In this document: positions 34,585 through 42,896 of the stretch, one piece after another | How the letters are laid out: each line of letters opens with the position of its first letter | How positions within the stretch are numbered: position 1 is the stretch's first letter | Origin: Coriobacteriaceae bacterium | Lineage (GTDB): Bacteria; Actinomycetota; Coriobacteriia; Coriobacteriales; Coriobacteriaceae | Assembly: GCA_902364645.1 (NCBI GenBank) | Contig: CABJEP010000010.1 | Span: forward strand, 1 to 64,000 | Reading direction: 5' to 3' | Length of the DNA: 64,000 nt | The notes under the pieces: generated by a model | What the model was told of the DNA's origin: nothing | Databases searched by the model: none | What the model saw: the letters and a program-made list of their open reading frames with translations, nothing else | Made by a program: the position numbers and the translations under genes

Positions 34585-35529
34585 GTGGCGTTCAACCATA
34601 AGCACCTGATCGACATTACCGAGTACTCCGAAGAGGACATCAAGCTCATCCTCGAGACCGCCAAGGCGTTCTCCGAGGTCAACGAGCGTGCGATCAAGAA
34701 GGTCCCCACGCTCAAGGGCAAGACCATCGTCAACATGTTCAACGAGCCCTCGACGCGCACCCGCAGCTCCTTCGAGCTCGCCGAGAAGCGCCTTTCGGCC
34801 GACAGCCTCAACTTTGGCGGCTCCTCGACCTCCACGGTCAAGGGCGAGAGCCTCGTCGACACCGTCGAGACCCTCAACGCCTACAAGATTGATTGCATCG
34901 TCGTTCGCGATAAGCACGCCGGTGCTCCCTACATCGTCACGCAGAACTCGCCCGCGAGCGTTATCTGCGCCGGCGACGGCAAGCACAACCATCCTACGCA
35001 GGCCCTGCTCGACCTGTACACCATCTGGGAGCACAAGGGTGACTTCCACGGTCTGAAGGTCGCTGTCGTCGGCGATATCGCGCACTCCCGTGTCTGCGGC
35101 TCGCTGATCCCCGCCCTTAAGATCATGGGCTGCGAGACCTACGCTGTCGCCCCCGGCACGCTGCTGCCGCCGGCGCCCGAGGTTCTGGGTTGCGACCACG
35201 TGACGAGCGACCTCGATTCCGTCCTGCCCGAGCTGGACGTCGTCTACATGCTGCGCGTGCAGCAGGAGCGCCTTGAGGGCGCTCCGTTCCCCACGATTCG
35301 CGAGTATCACAAGCTCTTCGGCCTGACCAAGGACCGCGAGAAGCTCATGAAGCCCGATACGATCATCTGCCACCCGGGCCCCATCAACCGCGGCGTCGAG
35401 TTCGACTCCTATATGGCCGACCACCCGCAACGCTCCGTCATCCTGGAGCAGGTCTACGCCGGTATCTGCGTGCGTATGGCTATCCTGTATCTGCTGCTTG
35501 GAGGTGCCGATAATGGCCTTGCTTCTTAA
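34585..35529 (+). CDS. pyrB: Aspartate carbamoyltransferase, catalytic subunit
   Basis: Makes carbamoyl-aspartate, the first committed step of pyrimidine synthesis. Carbamoyl-phosphate site FNEPSTRTRSSFELAEKRL, then GDGKHNHPTQALLDLYTI and the aspartate-binding MLRVQQERL. I chose GTG 34585 with GGGAGGTGAG upstream; the open frame extends upstream into pyrR. Length is 314 residues. No regulatory pyrI is nearby, so it is the unregulated trimeric type. It overlaps pyrC by 17 bases. Confidence 0.97.
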   Translation: MAFNHKHLIDITEYSEEDIKLILETAKAFSEVNERAIKKVPTLKGKTIVNMFNEPSTRTRSSFELAEKRLSADSLNFGGSSTSTVKGESLVDTVETLNAYKIDCIVVRDKHAGAPYIVTQNSPASVICAGDGKHNHPTQALLDLYTIWEHKGDFHGLKVAVVGDIAHSRVCGSLIPALKIMGCETYAVAPGTLLPPAPEVLGCDHVTSDLDSVLPELDVVYMLRVQQERLEGAPFPTIREYHKLFGLTKDREKLMKPDTIICHPGPINRGVEFDSYMADHPQRSVILEQVYAGICVRMAILYLLLGGADNGLAS

Positions 35530-36802
35530 GAATGCCCACGTCGTCGACCCGTCTGTCGAGCTTGACGGTGTCGTTGACGTCCTGATTGACGGCGACAAGA
35601 TCGCCGAGGTCGGCGAGAATCTCGCCGTCGAGGGAGCCGAGGTCCGCGACCTTTCCGGCAAGTACCTCGTCCCCGGCCTGGTGGATATGCACGTTCACCT
35701 TCGCGAGCCCGGCTACGAGGTCAAAGAGGACATCGAGAGCGGCACTCGCGCAGCTGCCAAGGGCGGCTTTACCGGTGTGTGCTCCATGCCCAACACCGAT
35801 CCCGTCACCGATAACGGCACCGTCGTGGAGTTCGTCAAGTCCCGCGCTGCCGAGGTCGGTCACTGCCGCGTCTATCCGTCGGGCGCCATGACCCGCGGTC
35901 TTAAGGGCGAGGCCATGTCCGAGATGGGCGATATGGTCGCCCATGGCGCCGTCGCCTTCACCGACGACGGTCGCGGCGTGCAGGGCGCGGGCATGCTCCG
36001 TCGCTGCATGGACTACGGCAAGATGTTCGGCAAGGTCTTTATGAGCCACTGCCAGGACGAGGACCTGGTCGGCCACGGCCAGATCAACGAGGGCAAGGTC
36101 TCGACCCGTCTGGCTCTCGAGGGCTGGCCGGCTGCCGGCGAGGAGCTCCAGATCGCCCGCGACATCGAGATCGCCAAGCTGACTGGTGCCAAGCTGCACA
36201 TCCAGCACATCTCCACCGCCCATGGCCTGGAGATCGTGCGTGCCGGTAAGGCCGCTGGCGTTCAGGTTACCTGCGAGGCCACCCCGCACCACATGTTCCT
36301 GACCGAGAACGACCTGGACGAGACCTACAACACCTCTCTCAAGGTCAATCCGCCGCTGCGTACCGATGAGGACGCTGAGGCAATCCGTCAGGGTGTCATC
36401 GACGGTACCGTCGACGCTATCGTTACCGACCACGCTCCCCACACCCCGTGGGAGAAGGCCCGCGAGTTCGAGCTCGCGCCCTTTGGAATGATTGGCCTCG
36501 AGACTTCGCTGTCGCTCGTGCTCACTGAGCTGGTCAACACGGGCAAGATGAGCGTGAGCCGCATGGTCGAGCTCATGGCCATCAAGCCGCGTGAGATTCT
36601 GGGCCTCGATCAGGTTCAGGTCAAGGCGGGCTCTGTCGCCGACCTGACCGTGTTCGACCCCTCCGCAACCTGGACGGTTGGCGAGGACGGTTACGAGTCG
36701 CGCGCCGAGAACTCCGGTTTTGCCGGCCGCACGCTCACCGGTCGTGCCACCGATGTATTTGTCGGTGGCAAGCAGACGCTCGCCGACGGCTGCATCTGCT
36801 AG
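35513..36802 (+). CDS. pyrC: Dihydroorotase
   Basis: Zinc amidohydrolase closing carbamoyl-aspartate to dihydroorotate. The metal motif VDMHVHLREPGYE is at about residue 57; GGFTGVCSMPNTDPVTDN and the late TDHAPHTPWEK are diagnostic of the class I enzyme. ATG 35513 has GGAGG upstream inside the pyrB end. Length is 429 residues, normal for type I. Confidence 0.97.
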   Translation: MALLLKNAHVVDPSVELDGVVDVLIDGDKIAEVGENLAVEGAEVRDLSGKYLVPGLVDMHVHLREPGYEVKEDIESGTRAAAKGGFTGVCSMPNTDPVTDNGTVVEFVKSRAAEVGHCRVYPSGAMTRGLKGEAMSEMGDMVAHGAVAFTDDGRGVQGAGMLRRCMDYGKMFGKVFMSHCQDEDLVGHGQINEGKVSTRLALEGWPAAGEELQIARDIEIAKLTGAKLHIQHISTAHGLEIVRAGKAAGVQVTCEATPHHMFLTENDLDETYNTSLKVNPPLRTDEDAEAIRQGVIDGTVDAIVTDHAPHTPWEKAREFELAPFGMIGLETSLSLVLTELVNTGKMSVSRMVELMAIKPREILGLDQVQVKAGSVADLTVFDPSATWTVGEDGYESRAENSGFAGRTLTGRATDVFVGGKQTLADGCIC

Positions 36803-36822
36803 CATAGCCTTATCGCTTTTGT

Positions 36823-36852
36823 GCGCGGCGCCCTTGCGGTGCCGCGCTTTCT
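36823..36852 (+). terminator. Hairpin between pyrC and pyrK
   Basis: Ten-base stem GCGCGGCGCC / GGTGCCGCGC (one G-U) with a five-base loop, then TTTCTGTT. It is followed closely by pyrK. It may be a partial terminator that lowers downstream expression, or an mRNA-stabilising element. Confidence 0.55.
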
Positions 36853-36894
36853 GTTCGTTTAGACCATGCAACCGCATGGGGGATTGGAGCGTCT

Positions 36895-37686
36895 ATGCCC
36901 ACACCTTCCACTGCACGCATGCACGACTTCGAGGTCGTCTCGAACCAGGAGATCGCCGACGGCATCTTCTCGCTCGTAATCTCGGCCCCCAAGCTTGCAA
37001 GTGCGCTCAAGCCCGGTCAGTTTGTGAACATTGCCGTGCCCGGCGATGCCTCCTCGCTGCTTCGCGTGCCCCTGAGCTTCTATCGCGCCGACGCCGAGGC
37101 CGGCACCGTCGAGCTGTGGTACGCCGTCGTGGGCGACGATACCCGCCGTTTGTCCCAGATGGGCCCTGGCTCCACCTCTAACCTGTTGGGCCCCGGTGGC
37201 CGTGGCTGGATGGTACCCGAGGGCACCAGGAAGGCACTGCTCGTCGCCGGTGGCATCGGCGTTCCGCCTGTGCTGTGTCTTGCCGGCATGCTTGCCGAGC
37301 AGGGTGTTGATGTGGACGTGTGCCTGGGCTTTGGCACCGCTTCCAAAGTCGTGGGTGTCGATGAGTTCCGTGCGCTGGGCGCCACGGTTAACGTGTGCAC
37401 CGACGACGGTTCGCTCGGCACGCACGGTTTTTGCACCGATCCGGCAGCCGAGCTGCTTGGAGAGGGCGGCTACGACTACGTCGCCAGCTGCGGCCCCGCC
37501 GTCATGATGAAGAAGGTCGCCGCCGCTGCCGCCGAGGCCGGTGTGTACTGCGAGGTGTCGCTCGAGCGCATGATGAGCTGTGGCTTTGGCGCCTGCAACA
37601 CCTGCAATGTCGAGACGGTCGACGGTATGAAGGGTGCTTGTATGTGCGGTCCCGTGTTCGATGCTTCTAAGGTGGTGGTCTTCTAG
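36895..37686 (+). CDS. pyrK: Dihydroorotate dehydrogenase electron transfer subunit PyrK
   Basis: FAD and [2Fe-2S] subunit that passes electrons from dihydroorotate (via PyrD) to NAD. The N-terminal ferredoxin-reductase-like FAD domain has LRVPLSFYRAD; an NAD-binding AGGIGVPPVLCLAGML follows. The C-terminal iron-sulfur cysteines are MSCGFGACNTCNVETVDGMKGACMCGPVF. Length is 263 residues. It overlaps pyrD (TAGTG), matching the PyrD type 1B heterotetramer. Confidence 0.96.
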   Translation: MPTPSTARMHDFEVVSNQEIADGIFSLVISAPKLASALKPGQFVNIAVPGDASSLLRVPLSFYRADAEAGTVELWYAVVGDDTRRLSQMGPGSTSNLLGPGGRGWMVPEGTRKALLVAGGIGVPPVLCLAGMLAEQGVDVDVCLGFGTASKVVGVDEFRALGATVNVCTDDGSLGTHGFCTDPAAELLGEGGYDYVASCGPAVMMKKVAAAAAEAGVYCEVSLERMMSCGFGACNTCNVETVDGMKGACMCGPVFDASKVVVF

Positions 37687-38609
37687 TGGGTACCGTGAAC
37701 ATGGCCGTCGATTTCGGCGGCGTCAAGATGCAGAACCCCATTAACACCGCAGCCGGTACCTTTGGCTACGGTTGGCAGTTCCAGAACTTCTTTGATGTTT
37801 CCCAGCTGGGCGCCATCACCACCAAGGGTTGCGCTGCCGAGCCCTGGCCCGGCAATCCCGCGCCCCGCATGGCCGAAATTCCCGGCGGTATGATCAACTC
37901 CGTGGGTCTTCAGAACCCCGGCGTGGCCGCCTTTGCCCGCGAGTCCGGTCCGTGGCTCGAACAGCTGTCCAAGGACGGCTGCCAGGTCATCTGTCAGGTT
38001 GCCGGTCACTCCGTTGACGAGTTTGTCCGCGCACTCGAGATGTATGTCGAGCTATGCCCCTGGGCTGCCGGCTACGAGATCAACGTGAGCTGCCCCAACA
38101 TCGCCGCCGGCGGTGCCGCCATGGGCTCCACGCCCGAGGGCGCCTCTTCCGTTATGGCTGCCTGCCGCAAGGTGACTGATAAGCCGCTGTTCGTGAAGAT
38201 GGCGCCGGTCAACGTCGCCGAGATCGCCAAGGCCCTCGAGGCTGCCGGCGCCGACGGCCTTTCGGTCATCAACTCCATCCAGGGCATGGCCATCGACGTC
38301 CATACCCGCAAGTCCCGCGTGGCCAAGCCCAAGGGCGGCCTTTCGGGCCCGCTGTGCCACCACATCGCCGTGCGCATGGTCTGGGAGGTTGCCCAGGCCG
38401 TCGATATCCCCATCAACGGTGTCGGCGGTGTCATGACTGGCGAGGATGCGGCTGAGTTTATCCTGGCCGGCGCCACCTGCGTGTCGGTCGGCATGGCCAA
38501 CTTCGTCGATCCGTGTGCTTCGCTTAAGATCGCGCATGAGCTCGAGGCCTGGGCCGAGTCCCAGGGCGTAAAGGACATCAACGAGCTGGTGGGTGCTTTC
38601 GAATGCTAG
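37686..38609 (+). CDS. pyrD: Dihydroorotate dehydrogenase, type 1B catalytic subunit
   Basis: FMN enzyme oxidising dihydroorotate to orotate with PyrK. VDFGGVKMQNPINTAAGTFGYG opens the barrel, EINVSCPNIAAGGAAMG contains the catalytic cysteine region, and GVGGVMTGEDAAEFILAGATCVSVGMANF closes it. Start codons GTG 37686 (overlapping the pyrK stop), GTG 37695 and ATG 37701 are all possible; I took the first as translationally coupled. Length is up to 307 residues. Confidence 0.95.
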   Translation: MGTVNMAVDFGGVKMQNPINTAAGTFGYGWQFQNFFDVSQLGAITTKGCAAEPWPGNPAPRMAEIPGGMINSVGLQNPGVAAFARESGPWLEQLSKDGCQVICQVAGHSVDEFVRALEMYVELCPWAAGYEINVSCPNIAAGGAAMGSTPEGASSVMAACRKVTDKPLFVKMAPVNVAEIAKALEAAGADGLSVINSIQGMAIDVHTRKSRVAKPKGGLSGPLCHHIAVRMVWEVAQAVDIPINGVGGVMTGEDAAEFILAGATCVSVGMANFVDPCASLKIAHELEAWAESQGVKDINELVGAFEC

Positions 38610-39319
38610 AGAATGATGCCCGCGACCGTGTTATCGTCGCCCTCGACTGCGACCGTGAGCGCGCGCTCGAGCTCGCCCACGAGCTTTCGGGCCATGCCGC
38701 CTGGCTCAAGGTCGGCATGACGCTCTATTACGCTGAGGGTCCTCAGATCGTCAAGACCTTTAAGGACCTTGGCTTTAAGGTCTTCCTCGACCTTAAGTTC
38801 CATGACATTCCGCATCAGGTGCGCGGCGCTGCCCGCTCGGCCTCGCTTGCCGGTGCCGACCTGCTTTCGGTCCACGGCCTGGGCTCGGGTGCTATGCTCG
38901 CTGCCTGCCGCGAGGGTGCCGAGGAGGCGCGTGAGGACCGCGCCAAGCTCGTCGCCATCACCGTGCTCACGAGCATGAATCAGGATGCCTTGAGCGAGAT
39001 CGGCGTCGAGTCTCCCGTGGCCGAGGAGGCCGCCCGCTTGGCAAAGCTTGCTCAGGCCAACGGCATCGATGGCATCGTGTGCTCACCGATGGAGGCTCAC
39101 GACATGCGTGAGCTGCTGGGTCCTGATGCCCTGATCGTGACTCCGGGTGTGCGTCCGGTGGGTGCCGCCCTTGGTGACCAGTCCCGCGTGGCGACGCCTT
39201 CCCAGGCTATCGAGCGTGGCGCAAGCCACATTGTGGTGGGCCGTCCCATCACCGGTGCCGACGATCCGGTTGCCGCCTTTGACGCTATCGTCGCCGAGCT
39301 GGTCGAAAACGTCGCGTAA
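38603..39319 (+). CDS. pyrF: Orotidine 5'-phosphate decarboxylase
   Basis: Final step to UMP. The catalytic DLKFHDIP (D-K-x-x-D) is in VFLDLKFHDIPHQVRGAA. The phosphate-binding end is SHIVVGRPITGADDP. The ATG at 38603 overlaps the pyrD stop by seven bases. Length is 238 residues, normal. It is the last gene of the operon. pyrE and carAB are not in this window. Confidence 0.97.
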   Translation: MLENDARDRVIVALDCDRERALELAHELSGHAAWLKVGMTLYYAEGPQIVKTFKDLGFKVFLDLKFHDIPHQVRGAARSASLAGADLLSVHGLGSGAMLAACREGAEEAREDRAKLVAITVLTSMNQDALSEIGVESPVAEEAARLAKLAQANGIDGIVCSPMEAHDMRELLGPDALIVTPGVRPVGAALGDQSRVATPSQAIERGASHIVVGRPITGADDPVAAFDAIVAELVENVA

Positions 39320-39364
39320 AAGATTCCCCTAAGTCACCACTTTTGGGTCTCATTAGCACAAAAT

Positions 39365-39422
39365 AGCCCCTGTGCCTGCGTAAACTTTCCCATCCTTTGT
39401 GTGGAATCGCAGGTCAGGGGCT
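39365..39422 (+). terminator. Large hairpin after pyrF
   Basis: AGCCCCTG (39365-39372) plus CCTGCG pairs with CGCAGG plus CAGGGGCT, with a two-versus-one base internal asymmetry and a 27-base loop. It is followed by TAACTTTGGG rather than a clean T-run. It most likely ends the pyr operon; the loop is unusually large for a terminator. Confidence 0.55.
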
Positions 39423-39505
39423 TAACTTTGGGCGCAGTATATTGCACTTTTTGCGGGTATCGTCTAACCTATGGAGCCGCGATTAGGCATTTTGTACGTT
39501 CTACG

Positions 39506-39514
39506 TGCTAAAAT
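39506..39514 (+). promoter_or_regulatory. Extended -10 promoter of mihF
   Basis: TGCTAAAAT about 45 bases before mihF, with no strong -35. It shares the TGCTA pattern with other promoters here. Confidence 0.5.
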
Positions 39515-39558
39515 GCCAATTATTGAATCAGATATAACCCAACTATTTGGAGGTACGA

Positions 39559-39867
39559 ATGGCACTCCCTCAGCTTACCGACGAGCAGCGCAAGCAGGCT
39601 CTTGAGAAGGCTGCTGCCGCACGTCACGCCCGCGCTGAGCTTCGCGAGCAGATCAAGAAGGGCGAGAAGTCCCTCGAGTCCGTGCTCAACTCCGATGACC
39701 CCATCGCTTCCCGCATGAAGGTTTCCACCCTCATCGAGTCTCTCCCCGGTTATGGCAAGGCCAAGGCCGCCAAGATCATGGAGGAGCTCGGTATCTCCGC
39801 TACTCGTCGCGTCCAGGGCCTCGGCGTCCGTCAGCGCGAGCAGCTCCTCGAGCAGCTGACCAAATAA
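39559..39867 (+). CDS. mihF: Integration host factor, actinobacterial type (mIHF)
   Basis: Small basic nucleoid protein of the mycobacterial IHF family, unrelated to proteobacterial IHF. It contains a helix-two-turn-helix DNA-binding core: VSTLIESLPGYGKAKAAKIMEELGISATRRVQGLGVRQREQLLE. Length is 102 residues. ATG 39559 has GGAGG six bases upstream. It is directly followed by gmk, the same order as in mycobacteria and streptomycetes, and this is the strongest actinobacterial marker in the window. Confidence 0.95.
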   Translation: MALPQLTDEQRKQALEKAAAARHARAELREQIKKGEKSLESVLNSDDPIASRMKVSTLIESLPGYGKAKAAKIMEELGISATRRVQGLGVRQREQLLEQLTK

Positions 39868-40437
39868 GTGAGCGCTCAGGATTCCAAGCTCTTTGTGATT
39901 TCTGGACCGTCAGGCGCAGGCAAGGGTACGCTCGTCACTCGTGTGCGCGAGCGCCGCTCGAACCTGGGTCTGACGGTTTCGGCTACCACGCGAGCACCAC
40001 GCAAAGGTGAGGTCGACGGCGTCAACTACTTTTTTCTGACGCGCGAGGAGTTCGACCGCCGCGTGGCAAACGGTGAGTTTGTTGAGTGGGCCGAGGTCCA
40101 CGGTAACTGCTACGGCACGTTGGTGAGCGAGGTCACATCCAAGCTCGCCTCGGGCGCGTCTCTGATTTTGGAGATCGATGTCCAGGGCGCCCTGCAGGTG
40201 AAGGAGCGTTTCCCCGAGGCCGTGCTGATCTTTATCAAGCCGCCTTCGCTTGAGGTGCTCCGCGAGCGTCTAGTCGGTCGCGGTACCGAGACGCCCGAGA
40301 CGATTGAGCTGCGTATGGCAAACGCCGCCGATGAGCTTGCCCTTGCCGACCGCTACGACGACGTCGTGGTGAATGACGATCTCGACCGCGCGACCGATGA
40401 GCTCGTTCGCGTTCTCGATATGCATGAAAGGATCTGA
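39868..40437 (+). CDS. gmk: Guanylate kinase
   Basis: Phosphorylates GMP to GDP. P-loop FVISGPSGAGKGTLVTRV near the N-terminus; SATTRAPRKGEVDGVNYFFLTREEFDRRVANGEFVEWAEVHGNCYGT is the GMP-binding region. GTG 39868 comes directly after the mihF stop. Length is 189 residues, normal. Confidence 0.97.
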   Translation: MSAQDSKLFVISGPSGAGKGTLVTRVRERRSNLGLTVSATTRAPRKGEVDGVNYFFLTREEFDRRVANGEFVEWAEVHGNCYGTLVSEVTSKLASGASLILEIDVQGALQVKERFPEAVLIFIKPPSLEVLRERLVGRGTETPETIELRMANAADELALADRYDDVVVNDDLDRATDELVRVLDMHERI

Positions 40438-40442
40438 GGTCC

Positions 40443-40724
40443 GTGTCCGTTGTAAAGCCTTGCATTGACGATCTTCTGGAGAAGACCGATCACAACCGCT
40501 TCCTGCTCGCTTCGCTTGCCTCCAAGCGCGCCTGCGACATCAATAGCATGCTGCGTGGCCAGCACAACCGCGTGCTTGCCGTCCAGGATGTCGATGACAT
40601 CACCATCGGGCTTTCCGGTGCCGATACCATCTCGATGGCTATGGACGAGATTGTCGACGGTGACATCTCTTACGACGAGGCCCGTTACGAGAAGGCGCTC
40701 GGCCACAAGGTTGCTGAAGCCTAA
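40443..40724 (+). CDS. rpoZ: RNA polymerase omega subunit
   Basis: Small RNA polymerase subunit that helps fold the beta-prime subunit. N-terminal PCIDDLLEKTDHNRFLLASLASKRACDIN matches the family (the ASKRARQI-like motif). The C-terminal half is less conserved. GTG 40443 gives 93 residues. It follows gmk, as in most bacteria. Confidence 0.9.
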   Translation: MSVVKPCIDDLLEKTDHNRFLLASLASKRACDINSMLRGQHNRVLAVQDVDDITIGLSGADTISMAMDEIVDGDISYDEARYEKALGHKVAEA

Positions 40725-41969
40725 ATGGCGGCTCGCGTCTGCCTAGTCCACTATCACGAGGTTGGGCTGAAGGGCAAGAACCGCGCACATTTTGAGCATA
40801 TCCTCATGGATAACATCAAGGCGGCCTTGGCCGCCTTTTCCGTGAATGCCGTGTCTCGAATTTCCGGTTATATCCTCGTGACCTTTAACGAGCATCAGGC
40901 CGACGAGGCGGCGCGTGTCATTCGCACCGTTCCCGGCGTTGCTCGCGTGTCTTTGGCGTATCACACCAATCGCGACCCTCAGGAGTACTGTGCCGCCGCC
41001 GTGAAGGCGCTGCGCGAGTTTGGTTCCTTCGATTCGTTTAAGGTGCACGCCAAGCGCTCCAATACCGACTATGAGCTCACCTCGATTGACATCAATCGCC
41101 AGGTGGGCGAGGTGCTGTGTGAGGCGTTTCCTGATAAAAAGGTTCAGATGCACGACCCCGATGCGATGGTGCACGTATTGGTGGTCCAGGGTAGTGTCTA
41201 CGTGTATGCGCGCTCCGAGCGCGGCGTGGGCGGTCTGCCGGTGGGTTCTGCCGGCAAGGTCGTGACGCTGCTGTCGTCGGGTATCGATTCTCCGGTGGCG
41301 ACCTGGATGCTCGCGCGTCGCGGCGCGGTGTGCGTGCCGGTACATTTCTCTGGTCGTCCGCAGACGCCCGATACGAGCGAGTATTTGGTGCAGGACATCA
41401 TCCGTGCGCTTGAGCCGGGTGTCCAGATCGGCCGCCTGTACGTGGTGCCGTTTGGCGACTGCCAGCGTGAGATTTCGGTCACCTGCCCCAGCAACCTGCG
41501 CGTGATCATGTATCGCCGCATTATGTATTCGGTTGCCGAGCGCATTGCACACATCGAGGGCGCCAAGGCCATCGTTACGGGCGAATCGCTTGGGCAGGTT
41601 GCCTCTCAAACGCTTGAGAACATCATGGCCGTCAACGAGGCCGTGAAGATCCCCGTGTTCCGCCCTCTCATCGGTTCGGACAAGCAGGAGATCATCGCGC
41701 GCGCCGAGGAGATCGGTACGTTCGATATCTCGACTGAGGCCGCTCCCGACTGCTGCACGCTATTTATGCCGCGCCGTCCCGAGACGCATGCCAAACTTGA
41801 TGCCGTGCATGAGGCCTGGGAGTTGTTCGACCACGAGGAGATGATCGAGCGCCTGCTCAAGCAGACCGAGTACATCGACTTCGAGAGCAACACGTATAAG
41901 GCCCCTAAGACCTTAAAACGCAAACATTCGGAGCTTGCTCCGCGTGAGATTTACCAAGATCACGAGTAA
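40725..41969 (+). CDS. thiI: tRNA 4-thiouridylation protein ThiI
   Basis: Makes 4-thiouridine at position 8 of tRNA and can supply sulfur for the thiamine thiazole. An N-terminal ferredoxin-like/THUMP region (YHEVGLKGKNRAHFE) is followed by a PP-loop ATP pyrophosphatase motif SSGIDSPVATWMLARRG at about residue 182. There is no C-terminal rhodanese domain, as in the Bacillus-type enzyme of about 400 residues. It starts directly after the rpoZ stop. Confidence 0.95.
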   Translation: MAARVCLVHYHEVGLKGKNRAHFEHILMDNIKAALAAFSVNAVSRISGYILVTFNEHQADEAARVIRTVPGVARVSLAYHTNRDPQEYCAAAVKALREFGSFDSFKVHAKRSNTDYELTSIDINRQVGEVLCEAFPDKKVQMHDPDAMVHVLVVQGSVYVYARSERGVGGLPVGSAGKVVTLLSSGIDSPVATWMLARRGAVCVPVHFSGRPQTPDTSEYLVQDIIRALEPGVQIGRLYVVPFGDCQREISVTCPSNLRVIMYRRIMYSVAERIAHIEGAKAIVTGESLGQVASQTLENIMAVNEAVKIPVFRPLIGSDKQEIIARAEEIGTFDISTEAAPDCCTLFMPRRPETHAKLDAVHEAWELFDHEEMIERLLKQTEYIDFESNTYKAPKTLKRKHSELAPREIYQDHE

Positions 41970-41979
41970 TTTTGTGCAT

Positions 41980-42012
41980 AGACCGACGATGCTTCTGCAT
42001 CGCCGGTCTTTT
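41980..42012 (+). terminator. Terminator after thiI
   Basis: AGACCGACGATGC, loop TTCT, GCATCGCCGGTCT (one mismatch), then TTTT. The rest of the 213-base gap to comEA holds a GGTTTT-rich imperfect hairpin at about 42085-42125 and no gene. Confidence 0.88.
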
Positions 42013-42182
42013 GCTATCTGGGCATTTTGCGGCTAAGTGTTCATTTGCTGACGTGTGCCTGAATAAATGGACAGATTTGTGCAAGGTTTTGGTCGGTTTT
42101 TGGTTTGACCGCTAAAACCGGTTTTGGAGCGTGGCTGTTGCAGGGCTCTTTTCCTGACACGATGTTGTTGGGAGGTTTTGCT

Positions 42183-42896
42183 ATGGCGCAGCGCGAACAA
42201 CACGAACGAGTCAAAAAGATGGACCGCTGGGCGGACAAGCTGCTCGGTCATAAGGCAGTGGTGATGGCGATACTGGTTGTCATTGCGATGGCGAGTGGAC
42301 TGGCGATGGCGAACCTTGGCGGCGGTGCCGGTGGCGTGTCGTTTGAGCGCACTGACGGTTCGGGCTCGTTGGTGGAGTCGGGATCCGGTGATGCCTCGAG
42401 CGGAAAGACATCCGAAGGTTCTTCGACTAAGGCTTCTGCCGCGGCAGAGGTCTATGTCGATGTCGATGGCGCCGTTGTGTCGCCCGGTGTATATCGTCTC
42501 AAGGACGGCGCGCGGGTGGCTCAGGCGATTGATGCCGCCGGCGGGCTGGCGCCCGAGGCAGACGTTACGGGGCTCAATCGGGCATCTAAGGTCGTCGATG
42601 GACAGAAGATTCACGTTCCAATGGTAGGGGAGCAGCAGGCGTCCATTGCGGAAGCCGGTGTTGATGGTGGGGCTTCCACATCATCGGGCGTGAGTGGCGC
42701 AACAGGCCTAGTAAACATCAATACGGCAAGCGCAGAAGAGCTGCAGACGCTTTCGGGCATCGGTCCCTCCATGGCCCAGTCGATTATCGATGAACGGACA
42801 AAGAACGGTGCTTTTGCCTCGGTTGACGACCTGATGCGTGTGTCGGGAATCGGCGAGAAGAAGCTTGCCAAAATCAAAGATTTCATCTGCGTATGA
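42183..42896 (+). CDS. comEA: Competence protein ComEA
   Basis: Membrane-anchored DNA receptor of the uptake machine. One N-terminal transmembrane segment (about residues 22-42) is followed by a Ser/Gly-rich linker, a SLBB domain (VYVDVDGAVVSPGVYRLKDGARVAQAIDAAGGL) and two helix-hairpin-helix motifs (LVNINTASAEELQTLSGIGPSMAQSII and VDDLMRVSGIGEKKLAKI). ATG 42183 has GGGAGG upstream. Length is 237 residues. The stop overlaps the comEC start (ATGA). Confidence 0.95.
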   Translation: MAQREQHERVKKMDRWADKLLGHKAVVMAILVVIAMASGLAMANLGGGAGGVSFERTDGSGSLVESGSGDASSGKTSEGSSTKASAAAEVYVDVDGAVVSPGVYRLKDGARVAQAIDAAGGLAPEADVTGLNRASKVVDGQKIHVPMVGEQQASIAEAGVDGGASTSSGVSGATGLVNINTASAEELQTLSGIGPSMAQSIIDERTKNGAFASVDDLMRVSGIGEKKLAKIKDFICV

